A DNA stretch of 64,000 bases from Comamonas aquatica NBRC 14918. Lineage in GTDB: Bacteria > Pseudomonadota > Gammaproteobacteria > Burkholderiales > Burkholderiaceae_C. Shown here piece after piece: positions 7,586 to 17,710 of the stretch. The notes beneath the pieces were generated by a model. That model made no database searches and was not told the origin of the DNA. It saw nothing but the letters and a program-made list of their open reading frames with translations. Within the stretch, counting starts at the first letter, position 1; each line of letters begins with the position of its first letter. A program made the translations under genes and the position numbers. Location of the stretch: the NCBI RefSeq assembly GCF_000739875.1, contig NZ_BBJR01000025.1, positions 98,424 through 162,423 on the forward strand, in the 5' to 3' direction.

Positions 7586-8155
7586 TCAGTGCTTGACCCG
7601 GCGGCGGATTTCCGGAATGGCTTTCTGCAGGTAGTACACCATGGACCAGACAGTCAGCACTGCCGCACCCCAGATCAAAATCTGCCCCCACAAGCGCGTA
7701 TCCAGCACGCCCAGCAAGCGGCCGTCAAACAGCAGAAACGGAATGGCCACCATCTGCACCGTGGTCTTGACCTTGCCGATCATGTGCACAGCGACGCTCT
7801 TGCTGGCACCGATCTGCGCCATCCATTCGCGCAAGGCCGAAATGGCGATCTCCCGGCCGATGATGATCAGCGCCACGAACACATCGGCCCGCTGCAGGTG
7901 AACCAGCACCAGCAGGGAGGCGCAGACCAGGAACTTGTCGGCCACCGGGTCCAGAAAGGCGCCGAACGAGGACGTCTGGTTCAGCTTGCGCGCCAGGAAA
8001 CCATCGAGCCAGTCGGTGGCGGCAAACACGATGAACATCAGCGCCGCAACCAGGTTGCGGGTCTCTGGCGCCAACGGCGCATAGAACACCCCGACGATCA
8101 GCGGGATCGCGACGATGCGCGTCCAGGTCATCAGGGTGGGAATGGTGAAGAACAT
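7586..8155 (-). CDS. pgsA: CDP-diacylglycerol-glycerol-3-phosphate 3-phosphatidyltransferase
   Basis: This 189-residue inner-membrane enzyme makes phosphatidylglycerol phosphate from CDP-diacylglycerol and glycerol 3-phosphate. It carries the CDP-alcohol phosphotransferase signature D-G-x2-A-R-x8-G-x3-D-x3-D, here DWLDGFLARKLNQTSSFGAF then LDPVADK, which holds the catalytic metals. Several hydrophobic helices follow (LVCASLLVLVHL, VFVALIIIGREIAISAL, LIWGAAVLTVWSMVYYL). The start at 8155 gives MFFTIPTLMTWTRIVAIPLI, the usual N terminus. It lies 65 bp downstream of uvrC, a gene pair conserved in many proteobacteria. Confidence 0.95.
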   Translation of the reverse strand: MFFTIPTLMTWTRIVAIPLIVGVFYAPLAPETRNLVAALMFIVFAATDWLDGFLARKLNQTSSFGAFLDPVADKFLVCASLLVLVHLQRADVFVALIIIGREIAISALREWMAQIGASKSVAVHMIGKVKTTVQMVAIPFLLFDGRLLGVLDTRLWGQILIWGAAVLTVWSMVYYLQKAIPEIRRRVKH

Positions 8156-8220
8156 GGCCGCGATTGTGTCACGGCTGGCATGGCTTGCATGCAAGCCATG
8201 TGCGGCGGCAGCCGCCGCGT

Positions 8221-10170
8221 CTAGCGCAGCGCACGGTAAATGTCTTCGGCCAGGCTGGCGGAAATCCCCTCCACCGTCATCAGGTCCTCGACGCTGGCAT
8301 TGGCCACGCCGCGCACGCCGCCAAAGCGCTGCAGCAGGCGGGCACGCCGCTTGGGGCCGATCCCAGGAATGTCCTCCAGCTTGCTCTGCCCCACGCGCAC
8401 CTTGGCACGCTGCGCGCGCATGCCGGTGATGGCAAAGCGATGGGCCTCGTCGCGGATCTGCGCCACCAGCATCAGCGCAGCGGAGTCGTGCCCCAGGTAG
8501 ACCTTGGCCCGGCCATCGGCAAACACCAGTTCCTCCAACCCCACCTTGCGGCCCTCGCCCTTTTCCACGCCAACGATGCGCGACACATCCAGCCCCAGCT
8601 CGGCAAACACTTCGCGCGCCATGCTGACCTGCCCCTTGCCGCCATCGACCAACACCAGATCGGGCAGGCGCGGTGCGTCGGGCTCGGGCTCGGGCTCGGC
8701 CCCGCCCGCGGCCTGCAGGGCCTGGGCCACCGGCGCATAGCGGCGGTGCAGCACCTGGCGCATGGCGGCATAGTCGTCGCCCGGCGTGATGCCCTGGATA
8801 TTGAAACGGCGGTACTCGCTGTTTTGCATCTTGTGGTGGTGGAACACCACGCACGAGGCCTGCGTGCTCTCGCCCGCCGTGTGCGAGATGTCGAAGCATT
8901 CGATGGACAGGGCCTCCAGGTTGTCCTGCGGCAAATCCAGCGCCTCGGCCAGCGCCCGGGTGCGCGCGTGCTGCGAGCCTTCCTCGGCCAGCAGACGCGC
9001 CAGCTGGATGGCGGCATTCTGCTCGGCCATCTCCAGCCAGATGCGGCGCCGCTCGCGCGGCTGCTGCACGGCCGTGACCTTGTGGCCGGCCTGCACCGAC
9101 AAGGCCTGCAGCAACTGCACGTCCACCGCCTCGCTGACCACCAGCACCGGCGGCGTAGGCACGTCGATGTAGTGCTGCGCCAGGAAGGCCTCCAGCACCC
9201 GCGCCTCCACCGTGCGCGGCTGCACCTCGTCCTCCGAGGCATAGACGCCCATGGCTTCGTCCAGCTGCGAAGGGAAGTACGCGCGGTCCCCCAGGTGCCG
9301 CCCGCCACGCACCATGGCCAGGTTCACGCAGGCACGCCCCCCCTGCACCTTGACCGCCAGGATGTCCACATCCTTGTCGTCCGTGGTCTCGATGGCCTGC
9401 TGGTGCAGCACCGTGGACAGGGCGCTCATCTGGTTGCGGATCTCGGCGGCCTTTTCATATTCCAGCCGGTCGGCGTGGGCCATCATGCGCGCCTCCAGCT
9501 GCTGCAGCAGTTCCTGGGTTTCACCGCGCAGCATGGCCTCGGCGTTGCGCACGTCGGCCGCGTAGTCCTCGGGGCTGATGTGGCCCACGCAAGGGGCGGT
9601 GCAGCGCTTGATCTGGAACAGCAGGCAGGGCCGAGAGCGGTTGGCGAACACCGTGTCCTCGCAGGTGCGCAACCGGAAGACTTTCTGCAGCAGCTGGATG
9701 CTTTCCTTCACCGCCCAGGCGCTGGGGTAGGGCCCGAAGTAGCGGTGCTTCTTGTCGGTGCTGCCGCGGTAGTAGGCGATGCGCGGAAAGCACTGACCCG
9801 CATAGCGGCTGGTGTCGCCGTCGTGCGCCGCCACACCGGTGAGCTTGAGGTAGGGGTAGCTCTTGTCGTCCCGAAACAGGATGTTGTACTTCGGGTGCTG
9901 GGTCTTGATGAGGTTGTTTTCCAGCAGCAGCGCCTCGGCCTCGGAGCGCACCACCGTGGTCTCCAGCCTGGCGATCTTGCTGACCATGTGGCCGATGCGC
10001 GTGCCGCCATGGTCCTTCTGGAAATAGCTGCTCACCCGGCGCTTGAGGTTGCGCGCCTTGCCCACATACAGCAGTTGGTCCGCCGCATCGAAATAGCGGT
10101 ACACGCCCGGCAGGGCCGGCAAGGCTGCCACCTGGGCCAGGATTTCGGGAGAGTGCTCGACACTAGACAT
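8221..10170 (-). CDS. uvrC: Excinuclease ABC subunit C
   Basis: This is a 649-residue nucleotide excision repair nuclease that cuts on both sides of the lesion in the UvrB-DNA complex. Domains in order: GIY-YIG nuclease ([20 protein letters not shown], residues about 18-95, for the 3' cut); UVR/UvrB-binding motif (about 207-242); RNase H-like 5' nuclease (from about 400, with [18 protein letters not shown] and [10 protein letters not shown]); and a C-terminal double helix-hairpin-helix ([18 protein letters not shown]). The length is slightly above the E. coli form because of a glutamate/proline-rich insert (EPEPEPD). ATG 10170 is chosen because [11 protein letters not shown] is the family-like start. 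pgsA follows. Confidence 0.96.
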   Translation of the reverse strand: MSSVEHSPEILAQVAALPALPGVYRYFDAADQLLYVGKARNLKRRVSSYFQKDHGGTRIGHMVSKIARLETTVVRSEAEALLLENNLIKTQHPKYNILFRDDKSYPYLKLTGVAAHDGDTSRYAGQCFPRIAYYRGSTDKKHRYFGPYPSAWAVKESIQLLQKVFRLRTCEDTVFANRSRPCLLFQIKRCTAPCVGHISPEDYAADVRNAEAMLRGETQELLQQLEARMMAHADRLEYEKAAEIRNQMSALSTVLHQQAIETTDDKDVDILAVKVQGGRACVNLAMVRGGRHLGDRAYFPSQLDEAMGVYASEDEVQPRTVEARVLEAFLAQHYIDVPTPPVLVVSEAVDVQLLQALSVQAGHKVTAVQQPRERRRIWLEMAEQNAAIQLARLLAEEGSQHARTRALAEALDLPQDNLEALSIECFDISHTAGESTQASCVVFHHHKMQNSEYRRFNIQGITPGDDYAAMRQVLHRRYAPVAQALQAAGGAEPEPEPDAPRLPDLVLVDGGKGQVSMAREVFAELGLDVSRIVGVEKGEGRKVGLEELVFADGRAKVYLGHDSAALMLVAQIRDEAHRFAITGMRAQRAKVRVGQSKLEDIPGIGPKRRARLLQRFGGVRGVANASVEDLMTVEGISASLAEDIYRALR

Positions 10171-10209
10171 GGCGTGATTGTGGCGCCTGCCGCGCACCGG
10201 CACAGCGCA

Positions 10210-10250
10210 CTTGCAAATAAATAGCTGTGAGCGCGCACTGCACAAGGGCC
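10210..10250. repeat. Half copy of a family-type palindromic intergenic repeat (weak)
   Basis: ATAAATAGCTGTGAGCGC resembles one arm of the inverted repeats at 12260-12337 and 27880-27912. It lies in the 187-bp divergent gap between uvrC and earP. No second arm is clear. Confidence 0.25.
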
Positions 10251-10357
10251 GGATGCCAATTTCACTGCAAACTTGCCACACACTCTGCACGCACTGCGGG
10301 CAAGGGCCCGCTGGCTGGGCTAGCATCGCCCCTCTTTGCCGCGCCTTGTCCTTGCCT

Positions 10358-11458
10358 ATGCCTGTCCCCCCCTCTTCCGCCGCCCCACAGCCCCTGCACT
10401 GGGACATCTTCTGCCGGGTCATCGACAACTATGGCGACATCGGCGTGTGCTGGCGCCTGGCGGCCGAGCTGGGCGCGCGCGGCGTGCCGGTGCGCCTGCG
10501 CATCGACGATGCCTCGGCCCTGGCGTGGATGGCACCGCAGGGTGCCCCGGGCGTGCAGGTGCTGGCGTATGACGCCGCTTATGCGGAGCACCCCGCGGTG
10601 GTGATCGAGGCCTTTGGCTGCGAAGCCCCCGCGCCCTACCTGGCCGCGCTGTCGCGGCGCCATGCGCACTGCCACAGCCACCACCAGCCGCGCCCCGTGC
10701 TGGTGAACCTGGAGTACCTGTCGGCCGAAGACTATGTGGAACGCTGCCACCGCCTGCCCTCGCTGATCATGTCGGGCGAAGGCCGGGGGCTGACGCGCTG
10801 GTTCTTCTACCCCGGCTTCACCACACGCACCGGTGGGCTGCTGCGTGAAGCCGACCTGCTGCTGCGCCAGGCGCAGTTCGACCGCCCAGCCTGGCGCCAG
10901 GCCCACGGCCTGGGCGATGGCGACTGCGCCATCTCGCTGTTCTGCTATGAGCCACCGGCGTTGCCGCAACTGCTGGGCCAACTCGCCCACCCGGTCGCAG
11001 GCTGGCAGCCGCGCCTGCTGGTCACCCCCGGCCGCGCCACGCAGGCGGTGCAGGCACAGGCGGGCGCACAGGCCTTGCAGCCGCGCTACCTTCCGCCGCG
11101 CACACAGGCCGAGTTCGATGCCATGCTGTGGGCCTGCGATCTGAACCTGGTGCGCGGCGAAGACTCCCTGGTGCGGGCGCTGTGGGCGGGCCAGCCCTTC
11201 GTCTGGCACATCTACCCGCAGGACGACCAGGCCCACCACGCCAAGCTCGATGCCTTCTTGGACTGGCTGCAGGCCCCTGCCAGTCTGCGGGCTTTTCACC
11301 ACGCATGGAACGGCATGCGCGACGCGGCCAGCCTGCCCACCCTGACCCCGGATTTGCTGCGGGAATGGCGGCACTGCGCCCAGCAGGCACGCGCAAATTT
11401 GCTGCAACAAGCCGATCTGATCACACAGCTGCAACCGTTTGCAGCGGAAAAAAGCTAA
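10358..11458 (+). CDS. earP: EF-P arginine rhamnosyltransferase EarP
   Basis: This 366-residue glycosyltransferase transfers rhamnose from dTDP-rhamnose to Arg32 of elongation factor P, so that ribosomes pass polyproline stretches. The N-terminal Rossmann part has [21 protein letters not shown] with the conserved Asp-x-x-Asp-Ile-Gly block. The middle has EAFGCE and [16 protein letters not shown]. The C-terminal donor domain has [25 protein letters not shown]. The inverting GT-B fold lies in the cytosol. ATG 10358 is preferred over longer in-frame starts that run into the promoter region. The efp gene follows 162 bp downstream and encodes the matching Arg32 substrate. Confidence 0.93.
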   Translation: MPVPPSSAAPQPLHWDIFCRVIDNYGDIGVCWRLAAELGARGVPVRLRIDDASALAWMAPQGAPGVQVLAYDAAYAEHPAVVIEAFGCEAPAPYLAALSRRHAHCHSHHQPRPVLVNLEYLSAEDYVERCHRLPSLIMSGEGRGLTRWFFYPGFTTRTGGLLREADLLLRQAQFDRPAWRQAHGLGDGDCAISLFCYEPPALPQLLGQLAHPVAGWQPRLLVTPGRATQAVQAQAGAQALQPRYLPPRTQAEFDAMLWACDLNLVRGEDSLVRALWAGQPFVWHIYPQDDQAHHAKLDAFLDWLQAPASLRAFHHAWNGMRDAASLPTLTPDLLREWRHCAQQARANLLQQADLITQLQPFAAEKS

Positions 11459-11620
11459 AATCTCGCCTTTGCCTCCTCAGAGCGGTTGTGCAGCCTTGCG
11501 CAACCCCGACCTTTTGGACGGCTCCCGCCGCGGAACATGCGGCAGGCCTTATCGCTTTTTTCAGAAGCGCCTTGCTTGCCTGCCGTGTTGAGCGGCTCCA
11601 CCCAACCAGCTAAGCAAGCT

Positions 11621-12175
11621 ATGAAAATCGCTCAAGAAATCCGCGCCGGCAATGTGATCATGTTCGGTAAGGATCCCATGATCGTTCTGAAGACCGAATA
11701 CGCCCGTGGTGGCCGTGGTGCAGCCACCGTGCGCATGAAGCTGAAGTCGCTGATCGGCAACTTCGGCACCGAAAACGTGTTCAAGGCCGACGACAAGATC
11801 GACAACGTCATCCTGGACAAGAAGGAGTGCACCTACTCCTACTTCGCCGACCCCATGTACGTGTGGATGGACGATGAATTCAACCAGTACGAAGTCGAAG
11901 CCGAAAACATGGGCGACGCACTGAACTACCTGGAAGACGGCATGGTGGCTGAAGTCGTGTTCTACGACGGCAAGGCCATCTCCTGCGAACTGCCCACCAC
12001 CATCGTGCGCGAAATCACCTGGACCGAACCCGCCGTGAAGGGCGACACATCGGGCAAGGTGCTCAAGCCCGCCAAGATCGCCACCGGCTTCGAAGTGGCT
12101 GTTCCCCTGTTCGTGTCGCAAGAAGACAAGATCGAAATCGACACCCGCACCGGCGAATACCGCAAGCGCGTGTAA
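11621..12175 (+). CDS. efp: Elongation factor P (Arg32 type)
   Basis: This 184-residue protein is shaped like a tRNA and binds between the ribosomal P and E sites, promoting peptide bond formation at proline runs. Three beta-barrel domains are visible: the KOW-like N domain ([20 protein letters not shown]), the OB domain ([31 protein letters not shown]) and the C-terminal domain ending in [14 protein letters not shown]. The loop [10 protein letters not shown] places Arg at position 32 instead of Lys34, which is the EarP-modified form and agrees with the neighbouring earP. A strong terminator follows. Confidence 0.97.
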   Translation: MKIAQEIRAGNVIMFGKDPMIVLKTEYARGGRGAATVRMKLKSLIGNFGTENVFKADDKIDNVILDKKECTYSYFADPMYVWMDDEFNQYEVEAENMGDALNYLEDGMVAEVVFYDGKAISCELPTTIVREITWTEPAVKGDTSGKVLKPAKIATGFEVAVPLFVSQEDKIEIDTRTGEYRKRV

Positions 12176-12207
12176 GGCTGGCGCCGCCCCACGGCGGCCC
12201 ACCCTGC

Positions 12208-12238
12208 CCAAAAGGCTTCCTGCGGGAAGCCTTTTTTA
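12208..12238 (+). terminator. Rho-independent terminator of efp
   Basis: The hairpin AAAGGCTTCC-TGC-GGGAAGCCTTT is followed by a T run, 35 bp after the efp stop. Confidence 0.9.
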
Positions 12239-12259
12239 TGGATGAACTATCAAAAACAA

Positions 12260-12337
12260 GAGCTGCTAGCGCTTGTAAATCAAGCACTTCAGCCATAAAA
12301 CCATCTAAAAACCTTCAATCATCAACGCTAGCAGCTC
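12260..12337. repeat. Intergenic inverted repeat (REP-like)
   Basis: GAGCTGCTAGCG (12260-12271) and its exact reverse complement CGCTAGCAGCTC (12326-12337) flank 54 AT-richer bases, followed by a T run. A related shorter palindrome lies between proW and proX at 27880-27912. From memory, similar AGCTGCTAGCGCTT elements are common between genes of Comamonadaceae. No protein is encoded. Confidence 0.6.
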
Positions 12338-12408
12338 CTCTTTTTAAAAGGCCTCCTGTACCAGTACCACCTGGCACGCTTCCTGCAGTTAACCCTCTCA
12401 AGTGATTC

Positions 12409-12460
12409 GGTTGCACCAAAACAGAGACAGGTAAACCCCAATATCTGACTTGGTTGCACC
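12409..12460 (+). promoter_or_regulatory. Two putative PutA autoregulatory operators
   Basis: The 9-bp sequence GGTTGCACC occurs at 12409-12417 and again at 12452-12460. Its core GTTGCA is the site known to be bound by the ribbon-helix-helix domain of E. coli PutA, and this window's PutA carries that domain. A TAGAAT -10-like box lies just downstream (12465-12470). Confidence 0.6.
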
Positions 12461-12522
12461 TTTCTAGAATCGCGCCACTTCACAAACAACGTGCACAGGT
12501 TCTTCCAGGGAGCAACACGGAT

Positions 12523-15500
12523 ATGGCCACCACCACCATCGGCATCAAAGTTGACGAATTGATGCGAGAACGGCTCAAAGCGGCAGCCCAGCAATTGGGT
12601 TGCACCCCACATTGGCTGCACAAGCAGGCGCTGCACAGCTACCTGGAGGCCATCGAGCTGGGCAAGCCCCTGCCGGAGTTGCAATACCTGGGTAGCACCC
12701 AGCCCGGCGGCGAGTTGCTGGAGCCCGAGGCCCTGGCCGATGCCAGCCAGCCCTATGCGCCGTTCTATGCCCTGGCCCAGGACGTCCAACCCCAAAGCGT
12801 GCTGCGCGCGGCCATCACCGCCGCCTACCGCCGCCCCGAGACAGAGTGCATCCCCCTGCTGCTGGCCCCCGCCACCAGCACCAACCCCACGGGCGTGGCC
12901 CAGCTGGCCACCCGCCTGGTGCAGGTCCTGCGCGACAAGCGCCTGAAGAAGACCAGCGGCGTCGAGGCCCTGGTGCAGGAATACTCGCTGTCCAGCCAGG
13001 AAGGCGTGGCACTGATGTGCCTGGCCGAGGCCTTGCTGCGCATCCCCGACCGCGCCACGCGCGATGCCCTGATCCGCGACAAGGTCAGCAAGGGCGACTG
13101 GAAGTCGCACACCGACTCGCCCTCCGTGTTCGTCAATGCCGCCACCTGGGGGCTGATGATCACCGGCAAGCTGGTGGCCGTGCACAGCGAGCAAAAGCTC
13201 AGCTCGGCCCTGACCCGCCTGATCGCACGCGGTGGCGAGCCGCTGATCCGCCAGGGCGTGAACACTGCCATGCGCATGATGGGCGAGCAGTTCGTCACCG
13301 GCCAGACCATCGCCGCCGCGCTGGCCAACAGCCGCAAGCTGGAGGACAAGGGCTTCCGCTACTCCTACGACATGCTGGGCGAAGCGGCCACCACCGAGGA
13401 AGACGCGCTGCGCTACCTGCAGTCGTACGAGCAGGCCATCCACGCCATCGGCCAGGCCTCGCAAGGGCGCGGCATCTACGAAGGCCCGGGCATCTCCATC
13501 AAGCTGTCGGCCCTGCACCCCCGCTACAGCCGCGCCCAGCGCGAGCGCGTGATGCAGGAGCTGTACCCGCGCCTGCTGAAGCTGGCCGAACTGGCCCGCC
13601 AGTACGACATCGGCCTGAACATCGACGCCGAGGAAGCCGACCGCCTGGAAATCTCGCTGGATCTACTGGAGCAGCTGTGCTTCGCGCCCTCGCTGGCCGG
13701 CTGGAACGGCATCGGTTTCGTGGTCCAGGCCTACCAGCGCCGCGCCTTCTTCGTGCTGGACTGGATCATTGACCTGGCCCGCCGCAGCAAGCACCGTCTG
13801 ATGGTGCGCCTGGTCAAGGGCGCCTACTGGGACAGCGAAATCAAGCGCGCCCAGGTGGACGGACTGGAAGACTACCCCGTCTACACCCGCAAGCTGCACA
13901 CCGATGTGTCCTACCTGGCCTGCGCGCGCAAGCTGCTGGGCGCCCCCGAAGCCATCTTTCCGCAGTTCGCCACGCACAACGCCCAAACCCTGGCCAGCAT
14001 CTACCACATGGCGGGCAACAACTACTACCGCGGCCAGTATGAATTCCAGTGCCTGCACGGCATGGGCGAAGGGCTGTACGAGGAAGTGGTTGGCGACATC
14101 GCCCAGGGCAAGCTGGCCCGCCCCTGCCGCATCTACGCCCCCGTGGGCACGCACGAGACACTGCTGGCCTACCTGGTGCGCCGCCTGCTGGAAAACGGCG
14201 CCAACAGCTCCTTCGTGCATCAGATCGGGGATGAGACGGTGGACATCGCCCAACTGGTGACCGACCCCGTGGCAGCCGCCCAGGCCCTGTCGCCCCTGGG
14301 CCGCCCGCACGACCGCATTCCCGCCCCGGCCCAGCTGTATGCAGCCCAGGGCCGCAGCAACTCCGCCGGCCTGGACCTGAGCAACGAACAGCGCCTGGCC
14401 TCCCTGTCGGCCGCCCTGCTCAGCAGCAGTGCGCCCTGGCGGGCGGAACCCGCCCATGCGGCCCATCTACCGGCGCAGCCCGTCAGCAACCCGGCCCACG
14501 CCGGCGATGTCCTGGGCGAAGTGCGCATGGCGGGCGCTGCGGAAGTGGCCCACACCATGGCCCAGGCCCAGCATGCGGCCCCCATCTGGCAGGCCACCCC
14601 GGTGCAGGCCCGCGCCGAGGCCCTGCTGCGTGCGGCGGACCTGATGCAGTCCCAGCTGCAGCCGCTGATGGGCCTGCTGTGCCGCGAAGCCGGCAAGACC
14701 TTGCCCAACGCCATCTCCGAGGTGCGCGAAGCCATCGACTTCCTGCGCTACTACGCCCAGCAGGCCACGCAGCACCTGAACAATGGCAGCCACCGCCCCC
14801 TGGGCGTGGTGGTCTGCATCAGTCCCTGGAATTTCCCGCTGGCCATCTTTGCCGGGCAGATTGCCGCGGCCCTGGCCGCCGGCAACGTGGTGATCGCCAA
14901 GCCGGCCGAGCAGACCAACCTGATCGCCGCCCAGGCAGTGGCCCTGCTGCACCAGGCCGGCATTCCCGAGCATGCACTGCAGTTGCTGCCCGGTGACGGC
15001 GAAACCGTGGGCGAAGCTCTGGTCGCCCACCCGTGCACCGATGCCGTGGTGTTCACCGGCTCGCACCCTGTGGCGCAACACATCCACCGCCGCCTGTCGC
15101 AGCGCCTGGGCAGCCACGGCAAGCCCGTGCCGCTGATCGCGGAAACAGGGGGCATCAACGCCATGGTGGTGGATTCCTCGGCCCTGTCCGAGCAGGTGGT
15201 GGGCGATGTGCTGATGTCGGCCTACGACTCGGCCGGCCAGCGCTGCTCCGCCCTGCGCCTGCTGTGCCTGCAGGAAGACAGCGCCGACCACGTGCTGCGC
15301 ATGCTGCGCGGCGCCATGCAGGAATTGCGCGTGGGCAACCCCGACCAGCTGGCCACCGACGTCGGCCCGGTGATCGATGCCCAGGCCCGGGCGGACATCG
15401 AGGCCTACATCGAACAGATGCGCGGCCAGGGCCACACCGTCACGCGCCTGGAGCTGCCTGCCGAGTGCCGCCACGGCCACTTCGTGGCGCCCACGCTGAT

Positions 15501-16353
15501 CGAAGTCAGCCGCGTACAGGACCTGAGCCGCGAAGTATTCGGCCCGGTGCTGCACGTGCTGCGCTATGCCCGCAAGGACATGGATGCCCTGCTGCAGGAC
15601 ATCAACAGCCTGGGCTTTGGCCTGACCTTTGGCGTGCACACGCGCCTGGATGAAACCGTAGCCCATGTGTCCGAGCGCATCCATGCCGGCAACATCTACG
15701 TCAACCGCAACATCGTGGGCGCCGTCGTGGGCGTGCAGCCCTTCGGCGGCGAGGGCCTGTCGGGCACCGGCCCCAAGGCGGGCGGCCCGCTCTACCTGTT
15801 CCGCCTGCTGGCCCAGGCCCCTGCGCTGGAACAGCTGCCAGTGCTGACCGCACGCGGCCCCCAAACCCTGAACGTGGCGGCCGGCCAGCAGGTACTGCTG
15901 GATGGCCCCACGGGCGAGACCGACCAGTACCTGCTGCAAGCACGTGGCGCCATCTGGTGCCTGCCGCAGACCGTCGATGGGCTGCAGGCCCAATGGCAGG
16001 CCTGCCAGGCCACGGGCAACACCCTGCTGCTGCAGGACACACCCGCCCTGCGCGCCCTGGTCGCCCAATGGCAGCAGGCCCAGCCGGCGGCACAAGCCGC
16101 GGCCCTGCACTGGGCGGATGCAGCACAGATTGCACAATCGCCCCTGCAGGCGGCGCTGGCCGAAAGCGACACCGATGCGCTGCAGCAGCAACTCAGCGCC
16201 CGCAGCGGTCCGCTGCTGCTGGTGCAGGGCCTGACCACCGAAGAGATCCGCAGCGGTGAACGCTACCGCCAGGAACGCTTATTGCGTGAGATCAGCATCA
16301 GCACCAACACCACAGCCGCTGGCGGCAACGCCAGTTTGATGATGGTGGGTTAA
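12523..16353 (+). CDS. putA: Trifunctional PutA: regulator, proline dehydrogenase, P5C dehydrogenase
   Basis: This 1276-residue protein oxidises proline to glutamate in two steps. Residues 1-45 (MATTTIGIKVDELMRERLKA onward) form a ribbon-helix-helix DNA-binding domain, so it is probably also a repressor of its own gene. The FAD proline dehydrogenase barrel covers about 180-540 (GPGISIKLSALHPRYSR, VRLVKGAYWDSEIKRAQ). The NAD P5C dehydrogenase covers about 580-1090, with catalytic Glu874 (AETGGINAM) and Cys908 (AGQRCSAL), 34 residues apart as in other aldehyde dehydrogenases. A C-terminal extension with a second Rossmann-like region closes the protein. Electrons pass from FAD to membrane quinone. 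ATG 12523 gives the canonical N terminus. Two GTTGCA sites lie upstream. Confidence 0.96.
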   Translation: MATTTIGIKVDELMRERLKAAAQQLGCTPHWLHKQALHSYLEAIELGKPLPELQYLGSTQPGGELLEPEALADASQPYAPFYALAQDVQPQSVLRAAITAAYRRPETECIPLLLAPATSTNPTGVAQLATRLVQVLRDKRLKKTSGVEALVQEYSLSSQEGVALMCLAEALLRIPDRATRDALIRDKVSKGDWKSHTDSPSVFVNAATWGLMITGKLVAVHSEQKLSSALTRLIARGGEPLIRQGVNTAMRMMGEQFVTGQTIAAALANSRKLEDKGFRYSYDMLGEAATTEEDALRYLQSYEQAIHAIGQASQGRGIYEGPGISIKLSALHPRYSRAQRERVMQELYPRLLKLAELARQYDIGLNIDAEEADRLEISLDLLEQLCFAPSLAGWNGIGFVVQAYQRRAFFVLDWIIDLARRSKHRLMVRLVKGAYWDSEIKRAQVDGLEDYPVYTRKLHTDVSYLACARKLLGAPEAIFPQFATHNAQTLASIYHMAGNNYYRGQYEFQCLHGMGEGLYEEVVGDIAQGKLARPCRIYAPVGTHETLLAYLVRRLLENGANSSFVHQIGDETVDIAQLVTDPVAAAQALSPLGRPHDRIPAPAQLYAAQGRSNSAGLDLSNEQRLASLSAALLSSSAPWRAEPAHAAHLPAQPVSNPAHAGDVLGEVRMAGAAEVAHTMAQAQHAAPIWQATPVQARAEALLRAADLMQSQLQPLMGLLCREAGKTLPNAISEVREAIDFLRYYAQQATQHLNNGSHRPLGVVVCISPWNFPLAIFAGQIAAALAAGNVVIAKPAEQTNLIAAQAVALLHQAGIPEHALQLLPGDGETVGEALVAHPCTDAVVFTGSHPVAQHIHRRLSQRLGSHGKPVPLIAETGGINAMVVDSSALSEQVVGDVLMSAYDSAGQRCSALRLLCLQEDSADHVLRMLRGAMQELRVGNPDQLATDVGPVIDAQARADIEAYIEQMRGQGHTVTRLELPAECRHGHFVAPTLIEVSRVQDLSREVFGPVLHVLRYARKDMDALLQDINSLGFGLTFGVHTRLDETVAHVSERIHAGNIYVNRNIVGAVVGVQPFGGEGLSGTGPKAGGPLYLFRLLAQAPALEQLPVLTARGPQTLNVAAGQQVLLDGPTGETDQYLLQARGAIWCLPQTVDGLQAQWQACQATGNTLLLQDTPALRALVAQWQQAQPAAQAAALHWADAAQIAQSPLQAALAESDTDALQQQLSARSGPLLLVQGLTTEEIRSGERYRQERLLREISISTNTTAAGGNASLMMVG

Positions 16354-16421
16354 GCCCGCATTCCCCTGGGCCCACAGCCTTCCTACAGTCCTCTTTTTCA
16401 CCCACCAAGGAGCAACGCAGC

Positions 16422-17582
16422 ATGACATCTTCTCCATCCTTCAAGACCGTGGCCAGCACCATGGCACTGGCCTGCGCTTTCGGCGGCTTGATGAGCGCCG
16501 CCCACGCAGACACCACCGTGCGACTGGGCTTCGCCGCCCCGCTGACCGGCCCCCAGGCCCATTACGGCGAAGACATGCGCAACGGCCTGTTGCTGGCGCT
16601 GGAAGAAGCCAACGCCAAGGGCATCAAGCTGGACGGCGACAAGGCCAAGTTCGTGCTGGTCTCCAAGGACGACCAGGCCGACCCGCGCACCGCCGTGCAG
16701 GTGGCGCAGCAGATTGCCGACGACAAGGTGCAAGGCATGCTGGGCCACTTCAACTCGGGCACGACCATCCCCGCATCCCGCGTGTACAACGAGGCTGGCA
16801 TCCCCCAGATCGCCATGGCCACGTCGCCTGAGTACACCCTGCAGGGCTATGACAACACCTTCCGCATGATGACCAGCGACACCCAGCAAGGTGCAGCCGT
16901 GGGCGTCTTCATGGTGAAGGACCTGAACGCCAAGAAAGTGGCGATCATCGACGACCGTACCGCCTACGGCCAAGGCCTGGCCGACCAGGTGATCCAGGCC
17001 GTCAAGCGCGCCGGCGGCACCGTGGTGGCGCGTGAGTACACCACCGACAAGGCCAGCGACTTCACCGCCATCCTGACCAGCATCAAGGCCAAGGGCGCCG
17101 ACGCCATCTTCTTCGGCGGCCAGGACGCACAGTCGGGCCCGATGCGCCGCCAGATGGCAACCCTGGGGCTGAAGCAGCCCCTGGTGTCTGGCGAAATGAC
17201 CCGCAGCGACACCTTCCTGAAGCTGGCCGGTGAAGCCGGCAATGGCACCTACGCCTCGCTGGCCGGCGTGCCCCTGAAGACCATGGCCCAGGGCGAGAAG
17301 TTTGCCGCGGCCTACAAGGCCCGCTTCAAGGCCGACCCCGGCGTCTATGCCCCCTATGCGTACGACGGTGCCTGGAACATGATCACCGCGATGGAACAGG
17401 CTGGCTCCGCCAAGGCAGCCAAGTACCTGCCCAAGCTGGCAAGCCTGAAGCGCAGCGGCGCCACCAGCGCCAACATCGCCTACGACAAGAATGGCGACCT
17501 GAACGAAGTGGCCGTGACCATCTACACCGTCAAGGGCGGTAAGTGGGAAGAAGTGAAGACCATCGTTGATTCGGCCAAGTAA
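16422..17582 (+). CDS. Branched-chain amino acid ABC transporter, periplasmic binding protein
   Basis: This 386-residue type I periplasmic binding protein (LivJ/LivK class) has a signal peptide ending AAHA/D at about residue 30. Mature hallmarks are VRLGFAAPLTGPQAHYGEDM, KFVLVSKDDQADPRTAVQVAQ, VQGMLGHFNSGTTIPAS and IDDRTAYGQGLADQV. It captures Leu/Ile/Val or a related amino acid and delivers it to LivHM. A GGAG ribosome site lies 8 bp upstream. A 128-bp gap separates it from livH, as usual for binding proteins made in excess. The exact substrate cannot be read from the sequence. Confidence 0.92.
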   Translation: MTSSPSFKTVASTMALACAFGGLMSAAHADTTVRLGFAAPLTGPQAHYGEDMRNGLLLALEEANAKGIKLDGDKAKFVLVSKDDQADPRTAVQVAQQIADDKVQGMLGHFNSGTTIPASRVYNEAGIPQIAMATSPEYTLQGYDNTFRMMTSDTQQGAAVGVFMVKDLNAKKVAIIDDRTAYGQGLADQVIQAVKRAGGTVVAREYTTDKASDFTAILTSIKAKGADAIFFGGQDAQSGPMRRQMATLGLKQPLVSGEMTRSDTFLKLAGEAGNGTYASLAGVPLKTMAQGEKFAAAYKARFKADPGVYAPYAYDGAWNMITAMEQAGSAKAAKYLPKLASLKRSGATSANIAYDKNGDLNEVAVTIYTVKGGKWEEVKTIVDSAK

Positions 17583-17710
17583 GCGCCAAGGGCGCTGCAA
17601 CCCACTCGGGGTGACAACGCCCTCCCCCCAAGCAGCCCCGCTGCTGACCTCGGTCTTGCCCCGCGGCAAGGCCATTTTTTCCGACTGACCACGCCCAAGG
17701 CGCGCCTGTC

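Noticed and set aside
14467..16191. A 574-codon minus-strand frame opposite putA
   Set aside because: It is rich in Gln, His and Gly with no family pattern, and it lies fully opposite the aldehyde dehydrogenase domain.
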